DNA from: Arthrobacter sp. ATA002
Lineage (GTDB): Bacteria > Actinomycetota > Actinomycetes > Actinomycetales > Micrococcaceae
NCBI RefSeq assembly: GCF_026898095.1
Contig: NZ_CP114015.1
Coordinates: 1,488,001-1,552,000, forward strand
Length of the DNA: 64,000 nt
Direction of reading: 5' to 3'
The translations under genes and the position numbers were made by a program. Shown piece by piece: positions 49,147 to 59,596 of this stretch; position 1 is the first letter of the stretch, and each line of letters starts with the position of its first letter. The notes beneath the pieces are model-generated. The model searched no databases. It was not told the DNA's origin and saw nothing but the letters and a program-made list of their open reading frames with translations.

Positions 49147-49917
49147 CTACCGCTGCGGCAGGATGAGGTTCAGCTGGAACGGCTTGCGGGCCGTGGCCGG
49201 CACCAGCTCCGCCTCCCACTTTTCGGATGCTGCTGCCAGCAGCTGCTCCGGCGTGGCAGGCTCGGGGCCGGTGCGGGTGAGCAGGTGCCGGGCGAGCTCG
49301 CCGCGGGTGTGCTTGGCGAAGTGCGACACCACTGTGCGCTTGCCGTTGCGCATCTGGAACACGTTAACGGCCGCGGACTGCGCGGGTGGCGGTGCCCAGG
49401 CCGCCGCATAGGTGCTGGACCGGCAATCCACCACCAGATGTCCGGCGGCATACTCCCCGAGAGCGTCGCCCAGGTGCGGCTTCCAGAACGAGGCCAGTTT
49501 GCCGGTCTCGGGCAGTTTTACGCCCATGGACAGCCGGTACGCCGGAATCGGGTCACTGAAGCCCAGGGCACCCCACAAGCCGGAAATGACGACGACGGCG
49601 GCGTCGGCCCGGTGCTGCTGGGCCGGAGTTAAGTCCGCGTACCCCAGGGCGTCATACAGGACGCCCGTATAGATCCGGTGCGCCGGGGCGCACGGCTCCG
49701 CATGAAGCACCGTATTCCGCCGGACTTCGGCCCCCAGGGACGGCCCGACGCCGAGAATGCTGTGGGCGTCTTCGGAGCTGCTGGCAGCGGCCAGGGCGGC
49801 CAGCACCTGCTTGCGGGCATCGTTGAGCCGGGGAAAATGCAACTGGTCGGGGTCAAAGGCGGCACCGGTGACAGCCGGCGTTTTTCCTTCGGAAGGCGGT
49901 AACAGAATCAGCACCAA
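49147..49917 (-). CDS. yaaA: YaaA-type peroxide stress protein
   Basis: 256 residues with LILLPPSEGKTP at the N-terminus and LPQR-type C-terminus, typical of YaaA (DUF328), which lowers free iron and DNA damage under peroxide stress in E. coli. SGLWGALGFSDPIPAYRL and HFAKHTRGELAR are family motifs. Start TTG at 49917 or GTG at 49914. Convergent with the RNase H gene and divergent from rnpB. Confidence 0.92.
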   Translation of the reverse strand: MVLILLPPSEGKTPAVTGAAFDPDQLHFPRLNDARKQVLAALAAASSSEDAHSILGVGPSLGAEVRRNTVLHAEPCAPAHRIYTGVLYDALGYADLTPAQQHRADAAVVVISGLWGALGFSDPIPAYRLSMGVKLPETGKLASFWKPHLGDALGEYAAGHLVVDCRSSTYAAAWAPPPAQSAAVNVFQMRNGKRTVVSHFAKHTRGELARHLLTRTGPEPATPEQLLAAASEKWEAELVPATARKPFQLNLILPQR

Positions 49918-49999
49918 TTAATCCTACGCGAGCAGCGGGCAGTGGCCGGCCGGGAGCCGCGGACTCGGGACAGGCCGCAAAGACGGTAGCATTGAGCCT

Positions 50000-50408
50000 G
50001 GACGGGCTGGCCAGGCGATCGCGTTGGTTCCTTTTTTGAAGGGAGCCGCCGAGGAAAGTCCGGGCTCCGCAGAGCAGGGTGGTGGGTAACGCCCACTCGG
50101 GGAAACCCGCAGGCCAGTGCCACAGAAAAGAAACCGCCGCTGACGGGATTCTTCTTTGGGGAATCCTTGTTTTTCGGTAAGGGTGAAAAGGTGGTGTAAG
50201 AGACCACCAGCGTTCCGGGCGACCGGTTCGGCTAGGTAAACCCCACCCGGAGCAAGGCCATACAGAACACGGTTGAGGGCTGCTCGCCCGATGTGTTCGG
50301 GTAGGCCGCTTGAGGGCGCCGGCAACGGCGTTCCTAGATGGATGATTGCCGCCTCCGGCCCGGTAACGGACCGGGGATACAAAACCCGGCTTATCGGCCA
50401 GCCCGTCC
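50000..50408 (+). ncRNA. rnpB: RNase P RNA (class A)
   Basis: Catalytic RNA of RNase P, which matures tRNA 5' ends. The 5' segment (about 50001-50012) pairs with the 3' segment (about 50397-50408) to form P1. The universal GAGGAAAGTCCGGGCTCC core is at about 50051-50068, and the 3' CR ends with AAAACCCGGCTTATCG. The length of about 409 bases is typical of high-GC actinobacteria. Ends are estimated from P1 pairing. Confidence 0.95.
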
Positions 50409-50545
50409 CTATAACAGCACGCCGCCGGAGCCCGCATCGTCTCCCCGGCAACACTGCCGGACTGCCTCCGCCGTTTTTCCACAGGATTAGCGAAAGACGG
50501 CCGCAAGTAGCGTGGTACCGGGGGTACCGGGTCTATTCTGTGGCA

Positions 50546-51829
50546 ATGTCCCGAATGATGACAAAGCCAAGGCCGCTGGTAGTCCGCAATGCGAATTTCC
50601 GTGCGTTATGGATTTCCTCTACGTCAGGAATCTTTGGCACGTCGGTGGCGGCGGTGGCCCTTCCCCTGATCGCGGCCGTGGAACTGCAGGCGTCGGACTT
50701 CGCTGTCGCGGCCCTCTCCGGCGTCGGGTTCCTGCCATGGCTGCTCTTCGGACTGCCCATTGGTGCCCTCGTAGACCGCTACCGCCGAAAACCCGTGGTC
50801 ATGGCCGCGCTGGTACTGAGGATCATTGTGCTGCTCTCCCTTCCGGTGGCGTTCTGGCTGGACCGCCTGACCGTGGAACAGCTGTTTGTGGTGTCGTTCC
50901 TGTCCGGACTGGCCGCCGTTTTCTGCATGCTGGCGGAGTCTGCGTTGCTCCCGCGGGCGGTGCCGCGTGAAGAACTTATCGAAGGCAACGGGCTGATGAC
51001 GGGATCGGCTGCCTCGGCCGACGCCGTCGGGCGCAGCCTGGGCGGCTGGCTGACAGGGGCCTGGGGCGCCTCGAACTCGCTCCTGCTGCAGGTCGCGGCC
51101 TCAACGGCGTCACTGGGTTCCGTGGCAACACTGAAGGTTGTGGAAACCGTGACCGCACCCGCACCCGGAAACCGGATCTTCCATGACATGGCGGCAGGAC
51201 TGCGTTACAGCTTCAGCACGGCGCCGCTGCGGACCATCCTCCTGACCGGGGCGCTGTGGAACCTGGGCGGGGCCATCGTGGTGTCCCTGACGGTGATCCT
51301 CGTGGTGCGTACCCTGGGGGAGTCCGGCGCCATGCTGGGGTTCCTCACGGCGTCCACAGCACTGGGCGGCACCCTCGGGGGACTCACGGTCAAGTGGGCC
51401 ACGCAGCGGTGGGGCTCGGGCACCGTATGGCGTCTGTCCATGGTTCCTGCCGTGCTGGGATATTCGAGTTTGCTGCTGATGACGCCGGGCTGGGGATTGA
51501 TTCCGGGGTTCGTCGGCCTGTTCCTGGCCGGAGTTGCCATTGCCATGAACGTGGTTGTTGCAACGAGTTTCCGCCAGCGGGTTTGCCCGCCGGAAATGCT
51601 GGGCCGGCTGGGCTCGGCCTCGCGGATGGTGACGTGGGGAATGCTGGCTGTCGCCGGCGTGATCGGCGGGGCCCTCGTAAATCCGCTGGGCGTCCGCGGC
51701 GCCATCACCGCGGGCCTGGCCATCGCCGTCCTGGCGCCGGTCGTGGCAGCCATCGGTCCGCTGCGCAGCATCAAACACCTGGAAGACTTGGAGCCCGTAC
51801 CGGTGGAATCAGCCGCCGGGAGCCGCTAG
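50546..51829 (+). CDS. MFS exporter (EntS-like)
   Basis: 427-residue major facilitator with 12 predicted TM helices. FRALWISSTSGIFGTSVAAVALPL and GLPIGALVDRYRRKPVVM (loop 2-3 MFS motif) place it with the enterobactin-exporter-like branch. Substrate unknown. ATG at 50546 gives the short N-terminus; the frame extends upstream into rnpB. Monocistronic. Confidence 0.87.
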   Translation: MSRMMTKPRPLVVRNANFRALWISSTSGIFGTSVAAVALPLIAAVELQASDFAVAALSGVGFLPWLLFGLPIGALVDRYRRKPVVMAALVLRIIVLLSLPVAFWLDRLTVEQLFVVSFLSGLAAVFCMLAESALLPRAVPREELIEGNGLMTGSAASADAVGRSLGGWLTGAWGASNSLLLQVAASTASLGSVATLKVVETVTAPAPGNRIFHDMAAGLRYSFSTAPLRTILLTGALWNLGGAIVVSLTVILVVRTLGESGAMLGFLTASTALGGTLGGLTVKWATQRWGSGTVWRLSMVPAVLGYSSLLLMTPGWGLIPGFVGLFLAGVAIAMNVVVATSFRQRVCPPEMLGRLGSASRMVTWGMLAVAGVIGGALVNPLGVRGAITAGLAIAVLAPVVAAIGPLRSIKHLEDLEPVPVESAAGSR

Positions 51830-51867
51830 CCGTGTGATAAACATCTCCTGCAACGTGTCGGCGGGCC

Positions 51868-51889
51868 ACATGTGTCCTAATACACTTGT
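51868..51889. promoter_or_regulatory. Inverted repeat upstream of gap
   Basis: ACATGTGT and ACACTTGT (7 of 8 positions pair) flank a 6-base spacer and overlap TACACT (51881-51886), a possible -10 box. It could be an operator for gap. Low certainty. Confidence 0.4.
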
Positions 51890-52034
51890 AGGGACCGGGG
51901 CGCGGGATATCCGCAGCTCCGGGACACGCGTCGCACGCCCGCGGACCTGCAGTCGCAAGCCGCAGCATCCGGGGCGCAGCGGCCTGACCAACCGGCACAG
52001 AGCAGTGCCGGCTGAGAGAAGGATGTGAAGATCT

Positions 52035-53501
52035 TTGAGTCAGTTCTCCGATGCCTGCCTTGATACGTGGATGGACCGTGAGGCCATCGCCGAGGCGATG
52101 ATTCCACTGATCGGGCGGCTGTACCGGGAAAACAGTGTGGTCACTTCGGTTTATGGCCGGCCGCTGGTCAACCGGTCCGTCATCGAAATCCTCAAGGCGC
52201 ACCGTTTTGCGCGGCAGATCGATGAAGTGGAGCTGCCCGTCTCCGACACCTTTCCGCTGTTGCAGGCACTGGCCGGGCTCGAACTTGGTGCAGCATCCAT
52301 CGACCTGGCACGCCTGAGCCTGAAGTACAAGGCCGAGGGGGAGGGTACGGACCTCGTTGAGTTCCTCCGCACGGAGCTGGCCGGGGTGGCGGGCAGGCAC
52401 GGTGCCGACGACCGCACCAGCACCGACGTCGTTCTCTACGGCTTCGGGCGGATCGGACGGCTGCTGGCCCGCATCCTCATCGACCACGCCGGCGGCGGCC
52501 AGGGGCTGCGCCTGCGGGCGATCGTGGTCCGCCGGGGAGCCGAAAACGACCTGGTCAAGCGGGCGTCGCTGCTGCGCCGCGATTCTGTCCACGGTGCCTT
52601 CGACGGCACCATCACCGTGGACGAGGAGAAAAACACCATTCTCGCCAACGGCACGCTGATCCAGGTCATCTACTCCAACGATCCGGCCACCGTTGACTAC
52701 ACGGAGTACGGCATCAGGGACGCCGTCGTCGTGGACAACACCGGACGCTGGCGCGACGAGGAAGGGCTCGCGCAGCACCTGCAGGCCAAGGGTGTCGCCC
52801 GCGTGCTGCTCACGGCCCCGGGCAAGGGCAGCCTCAAGAACATCGTCCACGGCATCAACCACGAATCGATCAGCGACGATGACAGGATCATCACCGCGGC
52901 GTCCTGCACCACCAACGCCATCACCCCGGTCCTGAAGGTCCTCAACGACAAGTACGGCATCATCCACGGCCACGTGGAAACGGTGCACTCGTTCACGAAC
53001 GACCAGAACCTGATCGACAACTTCCACAAGGGTGACCGCCGCGGCCGCTCCGCAGCACTGAACATGGTCATCACCGAAACCGGTGCCGCCAAGGCTGTGG
53101 CGAAGGCGCTGCCGGAGCTGGCGGGCAAGCTCAGCGGCAATGCCATCCGCGTGCCGACCCCCGACGTGTCAATGGCGATTCTGAACCTGAACTTCGAAAC
53201 CGCCACCACCAAGGAAGAGATCAATGCGTTCCTAAGGGAAACGTCGCTGAACTCCGACCTGCACAAACAGATTGACTACATTGATTCGCCGGAGGTTGTC
53301 TCCACCGACTTTGTGGGATCCAAGCGCGCCGGCATCGTGGACGGCCTGGCCACCATTTCCAACGGCAAGAACGCCGTCCTCTACGTCTGGTACGACAACG
53401 AGTTCGGTTACAGCTGCCAGGTCATCCGCGTCCTGGAGGAAATGGCGCATGTGAACCCGCCGGCTTTCCCCCGGGTCGAGGAACTGGCCGCCTCGCTCTA
53501 A
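52035..53501 (+). CDS. gap: Long-form glyceraldehyde-3-phosphate dehydrogenase
   Basis: 488 residues, against about 335 for glycolytic GAPDH. The N-terminal 125 residues are an extra helical domain (SDACLDTWMDREAIAEAMIPLIGRLY); the NAD-binding domain begins at DVVLYGFGRIGRLLAR. The active-site Cys lies in AASCTTNAITP and WYDNEFGYS is at the C-terminus. This long class occurs in corynebacteria and relatives and may act in gluconeogenesis. TTG start at 52035. Confidence 0.92.
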   Translation: MSQFSDACLDTWMDREAIAEAMIPLIGRLYRENSVVTSVYGRPLVNRSVIEILKAHRFARQIDEVELPVSDTFPLLQALAGLELGAASIDLARLSLKYKAEGEGTDLVEFLRTELAGVAGRHGADDRTSTDVVLYGFGRIGRLLARILIDHAGGGQGLRLRAIVVRRGAENDLVKRASLLRRDSVHGAFDGTITVDEEKNTILANGTLIQVIYSNDPATVDYTEYGIRDAVVVDNTGRWRDEEGLAQHLQAKGVARVLLTAPGKGSLKNIVHGINHESISDDDRIITAASCTTNAITPVLKVLNDKYGIIHGHVETVHSFTNDQNLIDNFHKGDRRGRSAALNMVITETGAAKAVAKALPELAGKLSGNAIRVPTPDVSMAILNLNFETATTKEEINAFLRETSLNSDLHKQIDYIDSPEVVSTDFVGSKRAGIVDGLATISNGKNAVLYVWYDNEFGYSCQVIRVLEEMAHVNPPAFPRVEELAASL

Positions 53502-53513
53502 GCGGGAGATGGA

Positions 53514-53546
53514 GAAGGCGCGTTTCCCGGATGGGGAACGCGCCTT
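53514..53546. terminator. Terminator between gap and def
   Basis: A stem of about 14 bp with one mismatch (53514-53527 with 53533-53546), followed by GTCTTTG, between convergent genes. Confidence 0.75.
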
Positions 53547-53569
53547 CGTCTTTGTTCCTGACCGCGCCC

Positions 53570-54141
53570 TCAGTGGCCAAACGGGTCCGGGTCGACTCCG
53601 GGCATCCAGGTCAGTCCCGGAACGTTCCAGCCGTGGGCCTTGATTGCTTTGCGGGCCTTACGGCTCCACCGGTCGTTGAGTTTGTCCACGTAGAGCTTGC
53701 CGTCCAGATGGTCATACTCGTGCTGCAGCACGCGGGCAAACCAACCGGTGGCCTCGAACTCCAGCGGTTCCCCGTTCTCGTCAAAACCGGACACTTTGAC
53801 CCACTCGGCGCGGTTGACGGGGAAGTTCTCCCCGGGCACCGAGAGGCATCCTCCGAGTCCTCCTCCGGGTCCGGCACGGAACCGGGCACCTTCGAGGTGA
53901 TGAGCACGGGATTGACGACGACGCCGCGGTCGGGGGCGTCGTCGTCGTTCGGGTAGGCAAAGGTGAACAGCCGCAGCCCCACACCCACCTGCGTGGCTGC
54001 CAGTCCAACACCGTTGGCGAGGTCCATGGTTTCATACATGTCAGCCACCAGGGTGAGCAGCTCACCGTCGAACTTTTCCACCGGCGCGGCGCGGCGGTGC
54101 AGGACGGGTTCACCGTGGATGACTATGGGACGAACGGTCAT
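53570..54141 (-). CDS. def: Peptide deformylase, frame broken near 53846
   Basis: Removes the formyl group from nascent chains; usually essential. About 191 residues when mended. Motif 1 [10 protein letters not shown], motif 2 EGCLSV and motif 3 QHEYDHLDG. Motif 2 straddles the break: restoring one G near 53846 joins EEDSE to [14 protein letters not shown] at 54141. Downstream of the acyl-CoA dehydrogenase, same strand, 70 bases apart. Confidence 0.93.
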
Positions 54142-54211
54142 TGCTGGTCTTTCTCTGGGACGGGTGGTGCCGGCTGAGGAACTGCTGCCCGCCGGGCCGG
54201 GTGGTGCCGGA

Positions 54212-55381
54212 CTAAGCGGTGATCCGCCGGCCGATGACTTCGCGCATGATCTCCGACGTTCCGCCGAAGATCGTGAGCAGCCGAGCGGCCAGGAAGGCCT
54301 GGGCCACCGGGTACTCCAGGATGTAGCCATAACCGCCGTGCAGCTGCAGGCAGCGGTCCGTGATGGACTTGACCCGCTCGCTGGCCCACAGCTTGGCCTT
54401 CGCCGCGGAGACGGCATCCAGCTTGCCCTCATTGAAGGCGAGGATGGCAGAGTCCACGTAGGCTTCGGTGACCTCGACCTCGGTCTCGATGTCGGCCAGG
54501 GCAAACCGGGTGTTCTGGAAATCGGCAATCCGCTCACCGAAGGCGCTGCGTTCCTTCGTGTACTGCACCGTGGCTTCGTAGATCTGCCGGGCGACGGCGG
54601 AGGATGCGACGGCGATGGCCAGCCGTCCCTGCGGGAGCTGGCCGGCGGCGTATTCCAGTCCACGGCCGACTTCACCGACGAGGTTCTCCTCGGGGACGGA
54701 GACGTTGTCGAAAAAGAGCTCGGCGGTATCCGAAGCCTTCAGTCCCATCTTGTCCAGCTGGCCGCCGGTCTTGTAGCCCTCGGTTTTTTCCACCATGAAC
54801 ATGCTGAAGGAGTCCCTGCCGCCACGGCCGGAGCTTCCGTCGGTGCGGGCCAGGACCAGGGAGGCGTCGCCGCTGATGCCGTTGCCGATGAAGGTCTTCT
54901 GCCCGCTCAGGCGCCAGCCGCCGTCGTCGCGCACCGCCTTGGTGCGGATCCCGCGCAGGTCGCTGCCGGCGCCGGGCTCGGTCCAGGCCACGGACGTGAC
55001 CTTGTCGCCGCTGACCATGTCCGGCAGGAAACGTTCCTTGAGGTTATCGGAGCCGTAGGCCAGCAAGTGGGGGAGGACCATGTCGTCATGCAGGTGGAAG
55101 GCAAGGCCGACCGCGAGATGGTTGGCCTTGGCGAACTCCTCGTCCAGGACCACCCGGTAGCGGTAGTCCGGCATGCCGGCACCGCCGAACTCCTCCGGAA
55201 CCGCAAGCCCCAGCAGCCCCTGCTCCCCGGCTGCTTTCCACAGCTGCCGCGGCATGATGTGCTCGGCGTCCCAGCGGGCATACCCGGGTGCGACCTCGCG
55301 GGAGTTGAACTCCCGGGCGAGGTCACGGAAAAGCTCATGGTCTTCTTCGAACAATTTGCGCTCCAAGCGGCGCCTCCTCAT
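54212..55381 (-). CDS. Acyl-CoA dehydrogenase
   Basis: FAD enzyme of acyl-CoA oxidation, about 389 residues. VTSVAWTEPGAGSDL and KTFIGNGISGD are FAD/substrate motifs. The catalytic acid is expected around LQLHGGYGYILEYPV, and the C-terminus IFGGTSEIMREVIGRRI is canonical. ATG at 55381 (RRRRLERKLF) is preferred over 55396. Substrate chain length cannot be told from sequence. Confidence 0.93.
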   Translation of the reverse strand: MRRRRLERKLFEEDHELFRDLAREFNSREVAPGYARWDAEHIMPRQLWKAAGEQGLLGLAVPEEFGGAGMPDYRYRVVLDEEFAKANHLAVGLAFHLHDDMVLPHLLAYGSDNLKERFLPDMVSGDKVTSVAWTEPGAGSDLRGIRTKAVRDDGGWRLSGQKTFIGNGISGDASLVLARTDGSSGRGGRDSFSMFMVEKTEGYKTGGQLDKMGLKASDTAELFFDNVSVPEENLVGEVGRGLEYAAGQLPQGRLAIAVASSAVARQIYEATVQYTKERSAFGERIADFQNTRFALADIETEVEVTEAYVDSAILAFNEGKLDAVSAAKAKLWASERVKSITDRCLQLHGGYGYILEYPVAQAFLAARLLTIFGGTSEIMREVIGRRITA

Positions 55382-55425
55382 TGATAGGCCATGCATAGGG
55401 AATACGGTCCGGACAGGCCGATGGA

Positions 55426-55460
55426 AAAAGGCCGCCCCGGACTAATCCGGGGGCGGCCTT
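55426..55460 (-). terminator. Minus-strand terminator upstream of acyl-CoA dehydrogenase
   Basis: A 14-bp GC-rich stem with one bulged base, ending in a T-run on the minus strand. The stretch between it and the tRNA-His terminator contains no gene that I can support. Confidence 0.75.
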
Positions 55461-55689
55461 CCGAAGCTGGAACCGCCGCCCCCGCAGGAAGGGGAAGCGG
55501 GGGTGAACCAGGCGCCTGCTACCCCGGAAAATCCCGGAATCCAGCGCATCGCGGGGGAACGGGCGGAACATCGACTACTGAGCTGGATGGTGCTAAATCC
55601 GGCTAAAACATTACCACGGTTGCCGTTTCGCTGCCGTTGGCGCACGGCTGCGGAACGGCTGGACGCAGCAAACCAGTGACACAGCGAAA

Positions 55690-55728
55690 AAGACCGGCGG
55701 GACGCTGTTTCCAGCATCCCACCGGTCT
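55690..55728 (-). terminator. Terminator after tRNA-His
   Basis: On the minus strand, AGACCGG and CCGGTCT arms with minor mismatches close a hairpin followed by TTTTT, starting nine bases after the tRNA. Confidence 0.8.
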
Positions 55729-55736
55729 CTTATTCG

Positions 55737-55810
55737 GGTGAGTAACGGGGGTTGAACCCGCGACCTCCTGGACCACAACCAGGCGCTCTGCCAACTGAGC
55801 TATACCCACC
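55737..55810 (-). tRNA. tRNA-His (GUG)
   Basis: Cloverleaf with acceptor GTGGGTA/TACTCAC plus the extra G-1 paired with C73, as expected for tRNA-His. Anticodon stem CCTGG/CCAGG with loop TTGTGGT gives GTG. Confidence 0.97.
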
Positions 55811-55951
55811 ATGTGCCCCGGATAACATATTCGTGAAGTCCAGGCGAGTGGTCTTCGCGAACTCATTTATCTGAGGCAGCGGAATCAAGCTTACACGGTT
55901 TTTGGGGTGGTCCTGACCAAGCGGTGCCCAGAAGCCCCAAATGTGACCGAG

Positions 55952-56552
55952 CTAACCCTTGAAGCTCTCCGCGATTTTCTTGGCGGTCGCGGAATCCGGG
56001 CCCGGCGCGGGCACGAAGACGGCCTGCCGGTAGTAGCGCAGTTCATCAATGGAATCGACGATATCGCCCAGAGCGCGGTGGTTTCCGGTCTTGGCCGGGG
56101 CCTGGAAGTATGCCCGGGGGTACCACCGGCGTGCCAGCTCCTTAATCGTGGAGACATCAATAATCCGGTAGTGCAGGTGATCGATGACCTCGGGCATGTC
56201 GCGGGCAAGGAACATCTTGTCGGTGCCCACGGAATTTCCGGCCAGCTGGGCTTTTGGGTTCCGGGACCCATTTCGTGATGTATTCGATGACCTGGGCTTC
56301 GGCCTCCGCCATGGACATCCCCTGCGGCAGTTCATCCAGCAGCTTGGAGGCGGTGTGCATGTTCCGCACAAAGTCGCCCATCTGGGCCAGAGCGGCGTCA
56401 TCGGGCCGGATGACCACGTCCACTCCGTCTCCCAGGATGTTCAGCTCGGAGTCGGTCACGAGGACAGCCACTTCAATCAGGGCGTCATTCGTGATGTCCA
56501 GGCCGGTCATTTCACAGTCAATCCAGACAATGCGTTCATTAGTTATTGGCAC
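55952..56552 (-). CDS. orn: Oligoribonuclease, frame broken near 56252
   Basis: DEDDh 3'-5' exonuclease that degrades 2-5-nt RNAs. About 200 residues when mended: Exo [13 protein letters not shown], Exo [11 protein letters not shown] region, and Exo [22 protein letters not shown] in the second frame. Removing one A from the AAAA near 56252 joins VPEPK to [18 protein letters not shown] start at 56552. Confidence 0.92.
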
Positions 56553-56622
56553 AGCACCAATGTACCGCGGAGCTCCGACAGAGGCGGCCGGCTCAACTGC
56601 TGCTGGACGAGTCCGGCGCCGT

Positions 56623-57826
56623 TCAGTGGCTGGAGTGGCTGCGCTGCTGGCGTTCCGCGGCCACGGCCGCCGCGGCGTCAACAGCGGAAGCTGCCGCGTC
56701 GTACCGCTGAACCGGGAGCTGTCCTGTCTCGGGAGGCCCGAAAACCCTCGTCCAGCGGCTTTCTCCGGCGGATCCGGGCGTTGCGCCGGCCTCCGGTGCG
56801 GTGGGACTTTCGGTGGCTCTGGGACTTTCGGCGGCGCTGCCGTCCGGGTTGACCGCAGCTGCCGGAGATGCCGCAGCGGCAGCGCGGCGGGACCGCCGGC
56901 TTTCCGGCACTGCGGCACCGGGGTCGATGCCCCGGCGGACATGTCCGGCCGGAGCCTGGGGGACATCAGGCTTACTGGCCGGAGAAACGCCGGCGCGGGC
57001 AGCTGCGGGACTGGCGGCGGCGGGTTTGCCGGCTGTGGCCGGTTTGCGCGCGAAGACCGAAACCACGGGCAGGACGCCCGTTGTCGGGTCGGCTGCGCGC
57101 ATCTGCTTGCGCGTCATTGGTGCCGCAGGGGAAGGTTCCGGGGAAGATTCAGCTGATGGTTCAGCGGAAGGGGCGGGGGACGGGCCGGTGGACGGCGCGG
57201 AGGTTGGCTTAGGAGCTGCCTCAGTGGGCGGGGCAGCGGAGGTCACCGGCTCCGGGGTTACCGCCACGGCAGCAGCCGAAGCGGTTGGGGGAGTGGAGGA
57301 AACGGACCAGACAGCGGCGAAGCACAGGAGAAGCAGGAAGGCGCAGGCAGCGGTCACCAACCAGTCGATGCCGGCCCACTGCATTGCGGCGGCCGCCGTG
57401 AGGGCGAGGAAAAGTCCCCAGCCGAGCAAGCCGTGGTTTCTTTGAGCCGGCTGAGGGGGTGCCGAGGTGAGGTGCGGCAGGCTTGGGTGCCTCCGGCTTG
57501 GCGGCAGGCCGGGCGCGCCGGCCCGAATTCCGGCGCCGCCGCAGTTCCGGCTCACCGCTGGCCGGCGAAGGAGCTGCGGGCTGACTGGTGGCCGCGGACG
57601 GCCCTGCCGGCTCACCCTTGGCCGGCGGCGATGCTGCCGCGGACGGCCCTGCCGGTGACGGTGCTTCCGGTGCCCCTAAGGCGCCTGCCCCGGTGCTGCT
57701 TTCCGGCACCTCACGCACCGCCGGCTGCGGCACCGAAGGGTGCACCCCGCCGTCGTGCCGCTGTCCGTCTTCACTGTCTGCCCGGTGGCGCCCCACAGCC
57801 CATACCGCCTTGCCTTGATGATCCAA
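56623..57826 (-). CDS. Unrecognised Ala/Pro-rich membrane protein, frame broken near 57450
   Basis: About 400 residues in two frames. The N-terminal part (frame starting at TTG 57826, DHQGKAVWAVGRHRADSEDG) is Pro/Ala-rich and becomes basic (LRRRRNSGRRARPAA). The second part has two TM helices (GLLGWGLFLALTAAAAMQW; WLVTAACAFLLLLCFAAVW), then 200 residues of low-complexity Pro/Ser/Ala with RKQMRAADPTTGVLPVVSVF. The join lies around 57440-57465. I do not recognise the family. It is divergent from mptB. Confidence 0.6.
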
Positions 57827-58058
57827 ACGGATTTCAGTCTATGTGACGCGCCCCGCATCCCCGTGCTCCGGCCCGGGCGCGTCCGTGCTGTCCCTTCCGC
57901 CGTCCCGGCCGGGAGGGCCCCGCGATGCTAATATTTGGGCTAACTGACGGTCGTAGCCGCTGCGTGTCCAGCTCGTGAATTTCGGCTGCGCCGTGACTCC
58001 GGCCCGTGCCGCCGCGCCGTCGGGCAATTGTACGAAACCAAGGATTGGAACCACTCAG

Positions 58059-59596
58059 ATGGCCGCCCAGGTCCCCGCGACCGAGCCTTCGCCTCCGGGT
58101 ACGGAGTCAGCGAAAGCCCAGAACCCCAACGTCGCGATAATCCAGGGGCTCATCGGTTCCCTCATGATGCTCGGCGGTTCGCTCGGTGTCGGGTGGCTGT
58201 CACTGGCCTCCTATGACCTGCGGCGCAATCCGGTCATCATGTGGCTGCGCTTTGAACCGGAGGGATCCATACTCTCCGTGTTCCTGCTGGCGCTGGGCGG
58301 TATGCTGCTGGTCCGGTCGTGGCTGCGGCTCGGCCAGCGCATCACCTCGTGGGGGCCGAAACCCGGCCGGTGGTGCTGAAGGCCATCATCGCCTGGAGCG
58401 CCCCAATGTGCGTGGCCCTGCCGCTCTTCAGCCGCGACGTGTTTGCGTACATCGCCCAGGGACTGGTGATGGTCAGCGGACTGAATCCGTACAAGGACGG
58501 TTATTCGCAGATCTCCAACTACCTGCAGATCGGCGCCGACGACCTGTGGGCGCAAAGCCCCACTCCCTACGGTCCGGTCTTTCTGTGGCTGGAGGAACTG
58601 GTCATCCGGGTCACGGACGGCCAGCCGGAATACTCGATCCTGCTCTTCCGGCTGATCTCCCTGATCGGTGTGGCACTGTGCGTGTACTACGTGCCCAAGC
58701 TCGCCGAACTGCACAACATCAACCCCAACCGCGCCCTCTGGCTCACGGCCGCGAACCCGCTGTTCCTGACCACCTTCATCGCCAGCATCCACAACGATGC
58801 GCTGATGATCGGACTGGCACTCGCCGGCTTGTACCTGTCCGCCACCAAGCGCGCGATTCCGGGAATCCTGCTCATCACGCTGTCGGTGGGGATCAAGCCG
58901 ATCACGCTGATCCTGCTGCCCTTCGTGGGCCTCATGTGGGCGGGCAAGGGAGCCTCCTGGCCGCGCAAGTTCCTGTACTGGTTCATGACCGCCGGAATAG
59001 CCCTGGGTGTCCTTTGGATCATGGGCCTCATCAACGGCTTCGGCTTCGGCTGGGTTGGCGCGCTCAGCACCCCGGGCAGCGTATGGATCTGGTATGCGCC
59101 CATCGGGTTCCTCGGCATGCTTGTTGCCACCCTGGGCAACGCGCTGGGTCTTCCCGGCTGGACGTTCGCGGACATCGTGCACACGCTGGGCCGGATCGCA
59201 TCGATCCTGGTCGTGTTCTGGCAAATGTTCGTGGGCGACTACAGCAGACTCGTGCGCCGCCTGACCCTGGCGTTTGCCGCCGTCGTCCTCCTGGCGCCGA
59301 TGATCCAGTCCTGGTACGTCGTGTGGCTGATCCCGCTGTTTGCCGTCACCGGCATCCGCAACGACTGGCAGGTCAAGACGCTGTACCTGGTGGTGTCCTT
59401 CTTCATGGTCTATGGGATCAGCGACCAGCTGGACATCTGGCCCTACTTCGACTTCAGCCTCACCGCCGCCCGGCAGATTGCTGCCGTGACGGCGCTGGGC
59501 TTTGCGCTGTACCTGATCTTCCTGGATCCCAAGACCAAGGTCCTGTTCCGGAAGAAGCTTACGGAGCCGTCTCCGGGCGAACTCCGGGTGCGTTGA
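58059..59596 (+). CDS. mptB: MptB-type alpha-1,6-mannosyltransferase, frame broken near 58355
   Basis: Polytopic GT-C-fold transferase using polyprenyl-phosphomannose to extend mannan chains. About 513 residues, many TM helices. FSRDVFAYIAQGLVMVSGLNPYKDG and PTPYGPVFLWLEELV are MptB signatures (DVFAY and PYGP loops). The first 100 residues lie in another frame; one missing G in the G-run near 58355 joins TSWG to AETRPVVLKAI. ATG at 58059. Convergent with the next gene. Confidence 0.88.

Noticed and set aside
58211..59556. Long minus-strand extension of the mannosyltransferase frame opposite mptB
   Set aside because: The translated extension is His/Gln/Asp-rich with no fold, and mirrors codons of a well-supported gene. 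An indel near 59605 with a stop at 59559 explains it.
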